The notes beneath the pieces are model-generated. The model ran no database searches and was not told where the DNA came from. It saw nothing but the letters and a program-made list of their open reading frames with translations. From JAAXHF01 sp963665955 (GTDB taxonomy: Bacteria; Desulfobacterota; Binatia; Bin18): DNA of 64,000 nt. Position numbers and translations under genes: made by a program. The stretch covers positions 5,642,001 through 5,706,000 of the forward strand of contig OZ246887.1 of NCBI GenBank assembly GCA_965231765.1. The letters are read 5' to 3'. How positions within the stretch are numbered: the stretch's first letter is position 1; each line of letters begins with the position of its first letter. Positions 18,666 to 27,826 of the stretch are shown in pieces.

Positions 18666-19507
18666 GACGCCACCCAGACTGGATCAAGGTCCGTATGCCA
18701 GGTGGACCGGGCTATAGCAAGACCAAAGGGATTGTCTCGACGCTTAAGCTCAACACCGTATGTGAAGAAGCGCACTGTCCCAACATCGGTGAATGCTGGG
18801 GCCACGGCACGGCCACGTTTATGCTGATGGGCGATGTGTGCACTCGCAACTGTCGATTCTGTGCAGTGCATCATGGGCGTATGGCAGTGCTTGATCCCGA
18901 CGAACCGAGACGCGTGGCAGACGCAGCGCTGAAGATGGGCTTGTCACATATCGTCGTGACGTCAGTGAACCGAGATGACTTACCCGACGGTGGCGCCGAA
19001 CATTTTGCCAAAACCACCCGCAATCTCAAACACGCTAATCCAAACTGTACGATCGAAGTCCTGACTCCCGACTTCCAAGGCAATATGGACGCTGTGACAA
19101 GGGTCGCCTTGTCTCCGATCGACATATACAACCACAATACTGAAACAGTCCCCCGCCTGTACAAAAAAGTCCGACCTGGAGCTCAATACGAACGCTCTCT
19201 GGGTGTTTTGCAACGCGTCAAAGAAGTCCGACCAGACCTCAAGACCAAGACCGGTCTCATGCTTGGTTTGGGCGAGACCTACGAAGAGTTATTAGAAGTA
19301 TTTGGTGATTTGCGTTCGGTAGACTGTGATATCTTGACCCTCGGCCAATATCTGCGGCCATCCAAAGAGCAGTTACCAGTCGAACGCTATGTTCATCCTG
19401 ATGAATTTGATGTGCTAGGAAAAGAAGCGCGTGGGCTCGGGTTTCGACATGTTGAATCCGGACCGCTGGTGCGCAGCTCGTATCATGCCTGGAAGCATGT
19501 GGAGTGA
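18614..19507 (+). CDS. lipA: Lipoyl synthase
   Basis: 297 residues from the ATG at 18614, chosen because AAGGA lies seven bases upstream and the family N-terminus (PDWIKVRMPGGPGY) follows soon after. It is a radical-SAM enzyme inserting two sulfurs into protein-bound octanoate. The auxiliary cluster ligands are Cys50, Cys55 and Cys61; the radical-SAM triad is Cys76, Cys80 and Cys83 (CTRNCRFC). The C-terminal RSSYHA Ser ligand motif is present. It overlaps lipB by 52 bases, indicating translational coupling. Confidence 0.96.
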   Translation: MEHEQSDLGQQQQPKPVRRHPDWIKVRMPGGPGYSKTKGIVSTLKLNTVCEEAHCPNIGECWGHGTATFMLMGDVCTRNCRFCAVHHGRMAVLDPDEPRRVADAALKMGLSHIVVTSVNRDDLPDGGAEHFAKTTRNLKHANPNCTIEVLTPDFQGNMDAVTRVALSPIDIYNHNTETVPRLYKKVRPGAQYERSLGVLQRVKEVRPDLKTKTGLMLGLGETYEELLEVFGDLRSVDCDILTLGQYLRPSKEQLPVERYVHPDEFDVLGKEARGLGFRHVESGPLVRSSYHAWKHVE

Positions 19508-19683
19508 TCAATCTCTCCTGTTCTGCTGCCTCAGCGAGACAATAGTCTTGGGCTGCCAGCCTATTAAACGGCATCAAAAACCGCGTTACTATCGACTGTC
19601 AATCCGCCCAGCAGAACTGAACTTGCCTGCGGTTGGGTGGTCACGGACGATGCTGAGAGTCGTGGAACAGAAAGCGTTGCAGT

Positions 19684-19989
19684 ATGCCTGCGATAGATAT
19701 CGGCGTTGGATTTGGCGCTGCTCTCAAAAAAATTGAGGAAAACTTGGTTGAATACATGGCAAAAGCATACGGGGAGAATTGTGATCAGCTTCTGACGGCT
19801 GTTGGTATTGCCAGGAATATTGAAAAGGTCGTGGGAGTGAAAGGGCTGTACCTCAGCCCCCGGATGATTCTGGGCTGGGTAGAGGCGTTTGAAGAACGCA
19901 CGGGGCGGATGATTTTGGAAAAGGTCTCAGACGGTACGCCGCCGCAGTATCGATTTGTGTATCATCGGAATGTGGCGTATGGGGGGTGA
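19684..19989 (+). CDS. Hypothetical protein
   Basis: 101 residues, not recognised. The middle has a predicted helical segment with regular Glu, Val and Leu spacing (YMAKAYGENCDQLL, then ILGWVEAFEERTGRM), and composition is plausible for a soluble cytoplasmic protein. The ATG has no obvious ribosome site. It lies between lipA and the convergent adk with short repeats downstream. It could be genuine or a remnant; frame length and sensible composition are the only support. Confidence 0.4.
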   Translation: MPAIDIGVGFGAALKKIEENLVEYMAKAYGENCDQLLTAVGIARNIEKVVGVKGLYLSPRMILGWVEAFEERTGRMILEKVSDGTPPQYRFVYHRNVAYGG

Positions 19990-20049
19990 GCCGGGTCAGG
20001 CTGGGCGCTCGCTTGACTTCTATTGCGACATCCTCACTCCTTCGGCATG

Positions 20050-20112
20050 CCTGTCTTGAACGTAGTCGAAAGGCTCAGGGACAGGCCTAGCCCTCTCCCT
20101 GAGGGAGAGGGC
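20050..20112. repeat. Dispersed intergenic repeat with strong hairpin
   Basis: The 24-base stretch at 20050-20073 beginning CCTGTCTTGAACGTAGTCG is related to 25915-25938 (CCTGTCCTGAGTAAAGTCG). It is followed by a perfect 10-bp hairpin, GCCCTCTCCC (20090-20099) with GGGAGAGGGC (20103-20112), loop TGA. There is no T-run, so it may act as a bidirectional barrier between convergent genes rather than a classical terminator. Confidence 0.6.
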
Positions 20113-20127
20113 ATTCAGGCGAGGGAG

Positions 20128-20778
20128 CTACTCTAATCGCTGCCGCTCATTCGTCGCCAACACCCCGATGATACGATTGGTGACTTCTTGAGGCGTGGCA
20201 TTCCCGTCAACCGTTTTGAGAATGCCTTGGCCGTCATAGAAAGGCACAATCGGCGCAGTTTCGGAGTGATACTTCTCGAGCCGGGCAGTACACGCTTCGG
20301 CCGTGTCATCTTTACGTTGAATGACCCGATCGGCAACGTCTGCTGGCGGCGGCATAAATTTTATGTGATAAATCTCGCCCGTCTCCGGATCTGAGCGGCG
20401 TCCAGTAATCCGCTCCAGAATCAGCTCATCGGGCACTTCGATCAGCAAGACCACGTCCAGTGCAGCGCCTGCACTTTTGAGATTTGCATCCAGTGCTTCT
20501 GCTTGTGGACGCGTTCTGGGAAAGCCATCCAGCATAAAACCATTGGCACAGTCTGGTTTGGCAATCCGTTCGATGATCATGGCAATAACCAGGTCATCGG
20601 GGACAAGCTGACCAGCTTTCATGAAGCCGTCGGCCTGTTTGCCCAGATCAGTCCCCTCTTTTACCGCAGCGCGTAGCATGTCGCCGCTGGAAATATGGGT
20701 AATATGATATTTTTCGACTAAAAAAGCAGCTTGAGTCCCTTTACCGGCACCAGGCGGACCAACCAGAATCATACGCAT
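20128..20778 (-). CDS. adk: Adenylate kinase
   Basis: 216 residues. It interconverts AMP, ADP and ATP. The P-loop GPPGAGKGT begins near residue 7, the AMP-binding region has SSGDMLRAA and DGFPRT, and the LID domain is the long form (GRRSDPETGEIYHIKF-), without zinc-binding cysteines. A ribosome site GAAGGAGGG precedes the ATG. It is convergent with the lipA-side genes and upstream of the disulfide reductase, on the same strand. Confidence 0.97.
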   Translation of the reverse strand: MRMILVGPPGAGKGTQAAFLVEKYHITHISSGDMLRAAVKEGTDLGKQADGFMKAGQLVPDDLVIAMIIERIAKPDCANGFMLDGFPRTRPQAEALDANLKSAGAALDVVLLIEVPDELILERITGRRSDPETGEIYHIKFMPPPADVADRVIQRKDDTAEACTARLEKYHSETAPIVPFYDGQGILKTVDGNATPQEVTNRIIGVLATNERQRLE

Positions 20779-20954
20779 TGTGTGCCCTCCTTCTGGACAG
20801 AATTTTGCACGCTATACCGCTATTTTCAATTGGGGCCGAGAAACCAGACAGGGAGAACTTCTCCTCGACAGAGCAAGCTCGAGCAAGCTGGGACTGGAGA
20901 GATGATACGCAACATGGATGTAATCACAGCAGAAGAAGATACGTCCAACTCTTC

Positions 20955-22487
20955 TCAACGGGTCCAGGCTAACCATTTCTCAAACATAGATTTCACCCAT
21001 GGGGTCAGCCGGGTCCGGTTATAGGCATCGGCTGTTTTTTTGATGGCTTCCGCTTGGGTGGGGTAGGGGTGAATCGTTTTGCCCAGAGTTTGCATCCCCA
21101 AGCCACCGACCATAGCCAAGGTCAGCTCTGAGATCATCTCACCCGCATGCCGGGCAACAATTGTTGCGCCGAGAATTTTATCGCTGCCAGCCTGAGTATG
21201 GACTTTCACAAAGCCTGCCGGCTCTCCATCAAGCAGCGCTCGGTCTACGTCATCCATCTCTTGGGTAAACGTTTGGACTTCGATGCCCTTTTGCTTGGCT
21301 TCATGCTCGTATAGCCCCACATGTGCGATTTCCGGATCTGTGTAGGTACACCACGGGACAGTGAGGGTGCTGGCCTTTGCGCGGCCCTTAAAAAGCGTGT
21401 TTTGAATCACAATACGTGCTAAGGCGTCAGCCATATGGGTGAATTTATATCCTGAGCTAATATCACCAGCTGCATAAATGCGTGGGTTTGCGGTCTGCAA
21501 GCGTTCGTTGACCTGGACGCCAACTGTGGTGTCGTACGCTACGTCAACGCCTTCGAGATTCAGCCCTTCCACATTAGGTGCCCGGCCGACACCGAGTAAA
21601 ATTGCCTCAACGCTCACTTCACCTGAGGCTCCGTTTTGTTCAAAGCTGATGACCTTCTCAGCGCCATTCTTGCTAATACCAGTGACGTTGCAGCTAAGAA
21701 TGGTCTTGACCTTGTCTTGAACAAGTGCCGTGTGAATACGGTCAGCTGCGTCAGGGTCTTCTCGAATCAGAATTTGTGGGGCGACTTCGAGCAGCGAAAC
21801 CTGAGAGCCAAACCGGGCAAACGCTTGGGCGAATTCACAGCCAATCGGACCAGCCCCAATCACTGCTAAACGCTTGGGTAGCTCAGTCAGTGAGAAAACT
21901 GTTTCATTGGTCAAGTAGCCCGCTGCGGCTAAGCCTGGAATCGGCAAGGCGCTAGCCCGCGCTCCGGTGGCAATCACAGCTCGGCGAAAGTGGAGCTTCT
22001 TGTCTCCGACGCTTACGGTCTCTCCGTCCAGGAAATGTCCTTCGCCGAGAAATACATCGACTCCCAGACCTTGGAAGCGCGCAGCCGAGTCCTTAGCGCT
22101 CATCTGCGACCGCAGGCGTCGCATCCGTTCCATAATTGCCGGGAAATTGACCTGTGTTCCAGCTGGGACTTCAAGGCCGTATTGCTGCGCGGCGCAGACA
22201 TCCGCATACGCCCGGGCGGCTCGGATAAGCGCTTTTGACGGCACACAGCCGACATTCAAGCAGTCACCACCCATGAATTCGCGTTCAACCAGGGCGACTT
22301 TTGCTCCCAAGCCTGCGGCACCGGCCGCCGTGATCAGACCGGCCGTTCCTGCACCAATCACGACCAGGTTGTAGCTCGGAGCTGGCTCTGGGTTGACCCA
22401 GTCGCGTGGATGAACGTGGGCGAGCAGGGTTTGGTTATGGGCATCGTCTGGGAGTATCGGTATTATTTGTGCCACAAGGTTCCTCAA
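20955..22487 (-). CDS. FAD-dependent pyridine nucleotide-disulfide oxidoreductase (MerA-like, no C-terminal Cys pair)
   Basis: 510 residues. FAD loop GAGTAG near residue 45; redox pair Cys76/Cys81 in GGDCLNVGCVPSK; NAD(P) loop GAGPIGCEFA; C-terminal dimerisation domain with HPYPTQAEA. This is closest to the mercuric reductase/dihydrolipoamide dehydrogenase group, but the C-terminal vicinal Cys pair and the N-terminal metal-binding domain of true MerA are absent, so mercury reduction should not be assumed. The TTG start at 22487 gives about 40 residues before the FAD fold; a GTG at 22475 is an alternative. It lies 21 bases after the LPS-export gene. Confidence 0.85.
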   Translation of the reverse strand: MRNLVAQIIPILPDDAHNQTLLAHVHPRDWVNPEPAPSYNLVVIGAGTAGLITAAGAAGLGAKVALVEREFMGGDCLNVGCVPSKALIRAARAYADVCAAQQYGLEVPAGTQVNFPAIMERMRRLRSQMSAKDSAARFQGLGVDVFLGEGHFLDGETVSVGDKKLHFRRAVIATGARASALPIPGLAAAGYLTNETVFSLTELPKRLAVIGAGPIGCEFAQAFARFGSQVSLLEVAPQILIREDPDAADRIHTALVQDKVKTILSCNVTGISKNGAEKVISFEQNGASGEVSVEAILLGVGRAPNVEGLNLEGVDVAYDTTVGVQVNERLQTANPRIYAAGDISSGYKFTHMADALARIVIQNTLFKGRAKASTLTVPWCTYTDPEIAHVGLYEHEAKQKGIEVQTFTQEMDDVDRALLDGEPAGFVKVHTQAGSDKILGATIVARHAGEMISELTLAMVGGLGMQTLGKTIHPYPTQAEAIKKTADAYNRTRLTPWVKSMFEKWLAWTR

Positions 22488-22508
22488 TCGCTCAGAGGGT
22501 GAGTCAGT

Positions 22509-25019
22509 CTACCTCTTTGCTTTCTTCTTGCGTTTTCTTCTCTTGCGTTTAGCAGGGATGGGTGGAGTGGGGGACAGGGTCTCTTGAACCACAGACGGAA
22601 CAGCAAGGGGAGAATGCGTAATCGTCGGTCGGTGGACCTGAGTTGGGCGGAAGAGTCTGAAAATCTGTGACAAACTAAAAGATGGCCGGGTGTCTGCTTG
22701 ACTGCGCATAGCAAAGACCGCAGCCAAGATACCGAGAACGGCACAGGGCCCCCAGCCAGCAAGACTGGGCGGCACAAAACCGCCGTAGCCGAGTGAGGAA
22801 AACACGTCGCTTAATAGGGTCGAGCCAATGCCAATGCCACAGCTGACTAAGATCGTAAGGGCTGGGCCGGGAAACGGTGGGCCCCCAACCGCGAAGAAGA
22901 GCACGACCATTGGCAGCAGCAGACATACCAGCGGGGCGGCGAGTTTCATATGCAGTGCAACCCGATAGGCAGTTGCATCGTAGCCGCTGACTTCCGTGTC
23001 GTGAATGGTTTGGGATAGCTGCCGAGCGTTGAGATGCATGGTGTCAACTTGGACTTTGGGCTCGGTACCAAGCTGGATGTGAGGGCTGGTTGGAACAAGC
23101 TCAAACGAGGTGTCATGAATGGTGAGGCGGATAGGATCAGTCAACTCCCACACCCCATCACCAATATGACGGGCTGTGCGTGCATCGGTTCGACTCGTGG
23201 GTAAGCCATTCGCGTCCAGTTCAAAGATTGAGATGTCTTGGGCTTCCTTGTTGACCGTATCCAGTTGGCGGGTGTGGTACAGTTTGCCGTTTTGGTGCCA
23301 AATGGCCAGCGGCTGTATGCGGCTATGATTTGCCTGAGGTTTGATCTGTGTGATTTTGAGCCAATCGGCCCAGGCGTTGGTACGGGGCACGATAGCTTCG
23401 GTCAGAAATAAATAGGCTGGAGCTATCACAGCTGAAATGAGCAAGACGGGGCTGAGGGCGTGGACAACAGATACGCCGCAGGAGCGCATACCAATCAGTT
23501 CTTTATTGAGAGACAGGATACCGACGGTCAAGGCGGCGGCTAAGAGGAGCGACATCGGGACCATGCGTGATGCCAGGAGTGGAGAGCGTGCACAATAGAA
23601 GCGGACGATCTCGCCAAACTCGGCTTGATGGCGGGCAAACCATTGCAGGCGTTCCAACATGTCTACCAGGAAATAGCCGGTGAACAGAAAACCGAACGAT
23701 AATATCAGCATCTGCACGTAGGAATGGGCTACATAGCGTTGTAAGATGTAGCGTTTCAAGCTGCTCGGAGAAGAAGGTATAAGTGGTGCCGTTTGTTGGT
23801 GGCTATTTTGGCCTCTCCAGTGCCGCCAGCTCTCGTTTGCCCACAACAGGAGAATTGCAATCGTACCAACAATGATATTCGGCAGCCACACACCCAGGCC
23901 GGGAGAAACCACTCTGGCCTGGGCTAAGCCGTCCCCAAACTGGACTAAACCGTAATACACGACAGTAATAATCAGCCCAGCTACACCTCCGGCTGCCCGA
24001 GAAAAGGTCCGACTGAGCAGGGCAATAGGCGTGGCTAAGAGCCCGAAGACCAGACTCGCTAGCGGCGAGGAGAAGCGACGATGGAACTCGGCCTGAGCGA
24101 GTCTCGCGGACTGGGTATCATAGTCGGGATCTTGGCCCTCTGGCGACTGAGGACGCAACTCAGCCAGCCAGCCTAAGGCTGTCAAGTGCTGGAGCGAGAC
24201 TTGTTCCAGATTTGTTTTTTTCTCCGCGTGACCAAGCGAACTGGGCTTGGCCGGAGTCTGCTGCAATGGCGTCCACAAGGTATCAAAACGGGTGCTGCCA
24301 CCTGCGCCGCGAATCGGGGACAGGGTGAGGCCATTAGAGAGAATCAGTTGAGTCTTGCCGTTGCGAGTGGGTTGCGCTTCTGCACGTTGGGCAAAAATAG
24401 TCTGTCCGTCCAGAAAGGTCGTGCCGGGCTTGTCGCCTTGAGCTGGTGTCCACAACACCACGCCGCTCAGCTGATCGCCTCCGCTTGAGACCTCGCGAGC
24501 TAAGATGCGGGTGGTGCCAAACGTATAGGTTTCCCCAGCCCGGAGCAGGGTCGTGGGATTGTCCCGAGCCATGCTTTGCTCAAGATCACCTAGTGACGCA
24601 CTGGCCCACGGTGCGCCAAAGAGTGTCAGCATGAGTCCTATCCCACTCATGAGAGTGGCAAAGGTCAGGACCGGAGCGACAAATTGACGTCTGGAGATGC
24701 CTGAGGCTTGAATGGACAGGATTTCGAGATCGGTCTTCAGCCGGCCCAGACCGACCAGCGTACCGACCAAGGTGGCGAAAGGCAGGGTACGCGACGCCAG
24801 GATGATGACCTTAAACAGCATCAGCTGCACAATCGCCCCGAATCCAAAGCCTCGGTTGATGATTAAATCTGAAAAACCAAACAGTTCTGCGGTTAACAAG
24901 AGGACGGTCAAGCCACCAAACGCCAACACTGTCGGGCGGACAAGTTCCCAGGCGACATACCGATGTAACGTGCGGCCCAAAGTGCGGCCAATTCCTATCC
25001 TCCTTGATTTGCTCATCAT
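22509..25019 (-). CDS. Fused LptF-LptG lipopolysaccharide-export permease
   Basis: 836 residues containing two complete YjgP/YjgQ permease units in one chain: about residues 17-385 and 412-775. Each has three N-terminal membrane helices, a periplasmic beta-jellyroll segment and three C-terminal helices. In the transenvelope Lpt machine LptF and LptG are separate and form a heterodimer with the LptB ATPase. Here they appear joined by a short hydrophilic linker. The tail is strongly basic, ending in a Lys/Arg run. LptB, LptC and LptA are not in the window. The reading frame is continuous with no sign of a frameshift. Confidence 0.85.
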   Translation of the reverse strand: MMSKSRRIGIGRTLGRTLHRYVAWELVRPTVLAFGGLTVLLLTAELFGFSDLIINRGFGFGAIVQLMLFKVIILASRTLPFATLVGTLVGLGRLKTDLEILSIQASGISRRQFVAPVLTFATLMSGIGLMLTLFGAPWASASLGDLEQSMARDNPTTLLRAGETYTFGTTRILAREVSSGGDQLSGVVLWTPAQGDKPGTTFLDGQTIFAQRAEAQPTRNGKTQLILSNGLTLSPIRGAGGSTRFDTLWTPLQQTPAKPSSLGHAEKKTNLEQVSLQHLTALGWLAELRPQSPEGQDPDYDTQSARLAQAEFHRRFSSPLASLVFGLLATPIALLSRTFSRAAGGVAGLIITVVYYGLVQFGDGLAQARVVSPGLGVWLPNIIVGTIAILLLWANESWRHWRGQNSHQQTAPLIPSSPSSLKRYILQRYVAHSYVQMLILSFGFLFTGYFLVDMLERLQWFARHQAEFGEIVRFYCARSPLLASRMVPMSLLLAAALTVGILSLNKELIGMRSCGVSVVHALSPVLLISAVIAPAYLFLTEAIVPRTNAWADWLKITQIKPQANHSRIQPLAIWHQNGKLYHTRQLDTVNKEAQDISIFELDANGLPTSRTDARTARHIGDGVWELTDPIRLTIHDTSFELVPTSPHIQLGTEPKVQVDTMHLNARQLSQTIHDTEVSGYDATAYRVALHMKLAAPLVCLLLPMVVLFFAVGGPPFPGPALTILVSCGIGIGSTLLSDVFSSLGYGGFVPPSLAGWGPCAVLGILAAVFAMRSQADTRPSFSLSQIFRLFRPTQVHRPTITHSPLAVPSVVQETLSPTPPIPAKRKRRKRKKKAKR

Positions 25020-25078
25020 TTTCTCCTATACCGGGCAGGCGGGTTGGAAAACAGCCCCTAGGGGGATTCTCGTACACG

Positions 25079-25924
25079 ATGCAGAATGGGAATGGGCAGG
25101 GAAGGAATACAGGGGCAGCTGCTTCCCGACAACAGCTGCCAAAGAAAGCAATCATCCTCAATGCAGGTCAGGCGCGTCGGCTTTTGCCGCTCACCGAGAC
25201 CATGCCCAAATGTTTGCTGCCGATAGATGACGAACGGACAGTGCTGGAGATACAGCTCGAAACCCTGGCCCAGTGCGGATTGCAACAAGCGATTCTCATG
25301 CTTGGTTTTGGGGCCGAGCCAGTTGAGGCACTGCTGGCCACCCGTCCAATCGACGGATTGGATATCCAAACCCGCTACAATCCATTCTTCGAATCCTCAA
25401 ATAATCTCGCCACCTGCTGGCTCGCCACTCCCGAGATGAACGAAGATTTTATACTCTTAAATGGGGATACCCTGTTCGAGGCTGAAGTCTTACATCGATT
25501 GCTCCGTGCGCCACATGCCCCTGTAACTTTGGCTATCGACCGCAAAGCGGCGTACGATGATGACGACATGAAAGTCAGCCTGAACAACGGGCGACAACTC
25601 GTAGCGGTGAGCAAGACTTTGGCCGCGCCGGAGACTGATGGGGAATCGATTGGGCTCATGGTCTTCCGCGAGACTGGGGTTGGAGCGTTTCGGTCTGCCC
25701 TCAATCGGGGCATACGCAGCAAAGCTGCTCTCCAGCGCTGGTACCTGTCCGTGATCGATTCCCTGGCCCGGTCTGGCCTAGTTGAAACAGCCTCAATCGA
25801 AGGGTTGTGGTGGGCCGAGATTGATACGCTTGATGATCTGATTCACGCTCGCACCTCGTTTGCCGAGCGACAAATCGATGTGAGCCATTTTTCTCCTTCT
25901 TCCTCAGGGAGAGACCTGTCCTGA
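25079..25924 (+). CDS. LicC-like nucleotidyltransferase (phosphocholine cytidylyltransferase family)
   Basis: 281 residues from the ATG at 25079; an in-frame ATG at 25004 would overlap the divergent gene. The nucleotide-binding signature begins ILNAGQARRLLPLTETMPKC, and LNGDTLFE carries a metal-binding Asp. The segment NPFFESSNNLATCWLA matches the acceptor region of phosphocholine and sugar-phosphate cytidylyltransferases. It should activate a phosphorylated small alcohol or sugar with CTP or another NTP for envelope decoration, in line with the divergent LPS-export gene. Its last codons and stop fall inside a dispersed repeat (25915-25938). Confidence 0.75.
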   Translation: MQNGNGQGRNTGAAASRQQLPKKAIILNAGQARRLLPLTETMPKCLLPIDDERTVLEIQLETLAQCGLQQAILMLGFGAEPVEALLATRPIDGLDIQTRYNPFFESSNNLATCWLATPEMNEDFILLNGDTLFEAEVLHRLLRAPHAPVTLAIDRKAAYDDDDMKVSLNNGRQLVAVSKTLAAPETDGESIGLMVFRETGVGAFRSALNRGIRSKAALQRWYLSVIDSLARSGLVETASIEGLWWAEIDTLDDLIHARTSFAERQIDVSHFSPSSSGRDLS

Positions 25925-25938
25925 GTAAAGTCGAAGGG
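25915..25938. repeat. Dispersed intergenic repeat, second copy
   Basis: Twenty-four bases beginning CCTGTCCTGAGTAAAGTCG match the copy at 20050-20073 with a few changes. The upstream gene's stop codon lies within it. The rest of the gap to 26093 is GC-rich, with no gene I can support. Confidence 0.55.
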
Positions 25939-26093
25939 GCCGGGGTGAGGGTGTCACCCGGCCGCGTCGCGGAGCCGGGCGAAAAGATGACCTTCTTACC
26001 GCGCGTGCGCTCCCCCAGCCCTGGCCTGCACCAGCCGCCTTGCCCGACCTCGATAATGATGCAGCTCGCACTGGAGCTGCGGATTCGGCGCTC

Positions 26094-27554
26094 CTACACA
26101 AGCAGTTTTTTCACCGCATCTTCCACCACAGTCCCAGCAAAGAAATCAGGATTCATGCCCGTCCACAACTTGGTCGGATTGGTAAACACAAAATCTTCAA
26201 AGTCGCGCTCGGTCATAATCCCTTTGTCCACCAGCTCATACGCTTCTTCCAAGACTTCCGTCATATCGGGCACATCCCAGTGGCCGATGTCTGAGCTAAA
26301 GATGGCGCCGAGGCGTGCGCCAAAGGGGTTCAGCTGAGTGTTGAAAGCCGTGGCATTCAATGGATCATCGGCTTCGCAGCCAAAATAGAAATTGGGGACA
26401 AACAGGTCTTTGATATCCTGTGCGGTTGTGATCTCACAGCGTGCCCAATCGTCCAAGGTGGCGGGGTCTTCATGGCCACCGGTCAGAAAGCCGCGATGTT
26501 TGCTCAGGCTGTCCAGCTTACTTTGGACGATGGCATCTCCATAGCGCTTGTGCAGATCCAAGAATAGTTCGGCATTCAAATTGGCGGGGTCATAATGCTC
26601 CAAGGCACCAGGATTCCGCTTTTCCCAGCGGGCAATCATGCCCGCGTATAAGTCTACCGCCCAGCCGACTCCGCTCTCTAAAAAGCCGAATTTGAGGGCC
26701 GGGAAGCGGCGGGTGACGCCGGCCATGAACAATGCCTTACAGACGACATCGCTGGCTGCGGCAAAGTGGCCGGTATGGTTATACATGTAGTTAGAGGTCA
26801 CCCGGCCCCCCCAGCCCATGCCAGGCGAATGAAAGGTTGGCGGGACCTTGAGGGCGACGCATTTTGCCCAGACTGGATCGTAGTCGTAGGCGCTATCAAT
26901 ACAGAAATTATCGATCCAAAAGGCATGCAGTCCCACGTCGGCATCTTTACGGACGGCAGCAGGAATCGGTCGCTGGACATGACCCGCCATCATAATCGCC
27001 TTGAGACCTAATGTGTTGACACAGTACTCCAGTTCTTCGAGCGCCTCTTGAGGTGTGTGCATGGGAATGCAAGCAGCTGGGGTCATGCGGTCGGCATACG
27101 GGCGGAAATAATCGGCGATAAACGTATTGAAAGCACGGCAGGTCGCTTGGCGTAATTCGGTATTTTCAATATGGGGGAAGGCCAAGCCCAGCGAGGGATA
27201 CTGGACCGTGAAATCAATGCCGATCTCGTCCAAGCGTTCGTGGAGCAATTTGGGCAGGCTCGCCGTGGCGCGGTCGAGGGTGTTTTTGGTAGGCAGCGCC
27301 CACCACGGGGAGCGTGTGGCGTGTTGGTCTTGTCTTTCTTCAGGTGTCAGGCGGTACCAGTCAAAGAGTTTGCCCCAGCTGCCGGTGTTGCGCTCATGAG
27401 ACCGGTAACGATCGACCATGGCCTGCCCGCCGACCTGCTTCAGGTAGTCTAAGAAACCAGGCTCGAACTCAATCATATGCCCGTCGGAGTCAATCACCGG
27501 GTGTTTGAGCCGGGAGCGAATTGCAGCTGACTGTGATGTGGACGCGTGTGACAT
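26094..27554 (-). CDS. Amidohydrolase-2 family protein
   Basis: 486 residues. The N-terminal metal motif DSDGHMIE, a mid-chain His region (FHSPGMGWGG) and the C-terminal SSDIGHWD, in place of the usual TDFPH, place it in the metal-dependent TIM-barrel hydrolase/decarboxylase family related to ACMSD and 4-oxalomesaconate-type enzymes. It is longer than the two tandem relatives at 43-45 kb. It is divergent from the DUF1329 gene with a 272-base spacer, where no gene is visible. Reaction unknown; decarboxylation or hydrolysis of an aromatic-derived acid is the family norm. Confidence 0.82.
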   Translation of the reverse strand: MSHASTSQSAAIRSRLKHPVIDSDGHMIEFEPGFLDYLKQVGGQAMVDRYRSHERNTGSWGKLFDWYRLTPEERQDQHATRSPWWALPTKNTLDRATASLPKLLHERLDEIGIDFTVQYPSLGLAFPHIENTELRQATCRAFNTFIADYFRPYADRMTPAACIPMHTPQEALEELEYCVNTLGLKAIMMAGHVQRPIPAAVRKDADVGLHAFWIDNFCIDSAYDYDPVWAKCVALKVPPTFHSPGMGWGGRVTSNYMYNHTGHFAAASDVVCKALFMAGVTRRFPALKFGFLESGVGWAVDLYAGMIARWEKRNPGALEHYDPANLNAELFLDLHKRYGDAIVQSKLDSLSKHRGFLTGGHEDPATLDDWARCEITTAQDIKDLFVPNFYFGCEADDPLNATAFNTQLNPFGARLGAIFSSDIGHWDVPDMTEVLEEAYELVDKGIMTERDFEDFVFTNPTKLWTGMNPDFFAGTVVEDAVKKLLV

Positions 27555-27826
27555 ACTGCCCTCCTATATTCCTGCCTATCTGGTTTAAGGCTCGCCGGTA
27601 TTGCTGACCCAACGCTTCTTCGTCCCGTAGGGGTATTGAGCCAGACGTTCGGGGCTGAAGCCATACGGGCTGTTGCCGGGCAAGCTGTCTTTTTCAATTG
27701 TCAGTTACTCATAAGTCTCTTCCTTCGTCAAACCTGTGTTTGTTCTCTTCTGTAACGGAATTTGCTAAGAGGAAAGGACAAGTCGGGAGAAAGCGTGTGT
27801 CAATACAAAAAAAGGAGGGGATCAGG

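Noticed and set aside
20955..22487. Mercuric reductase (merA)
   Set aside because: The C-terminal vicinal cysteines and the N-terminal metal-binding domain are missing, and no other mer gene is near.
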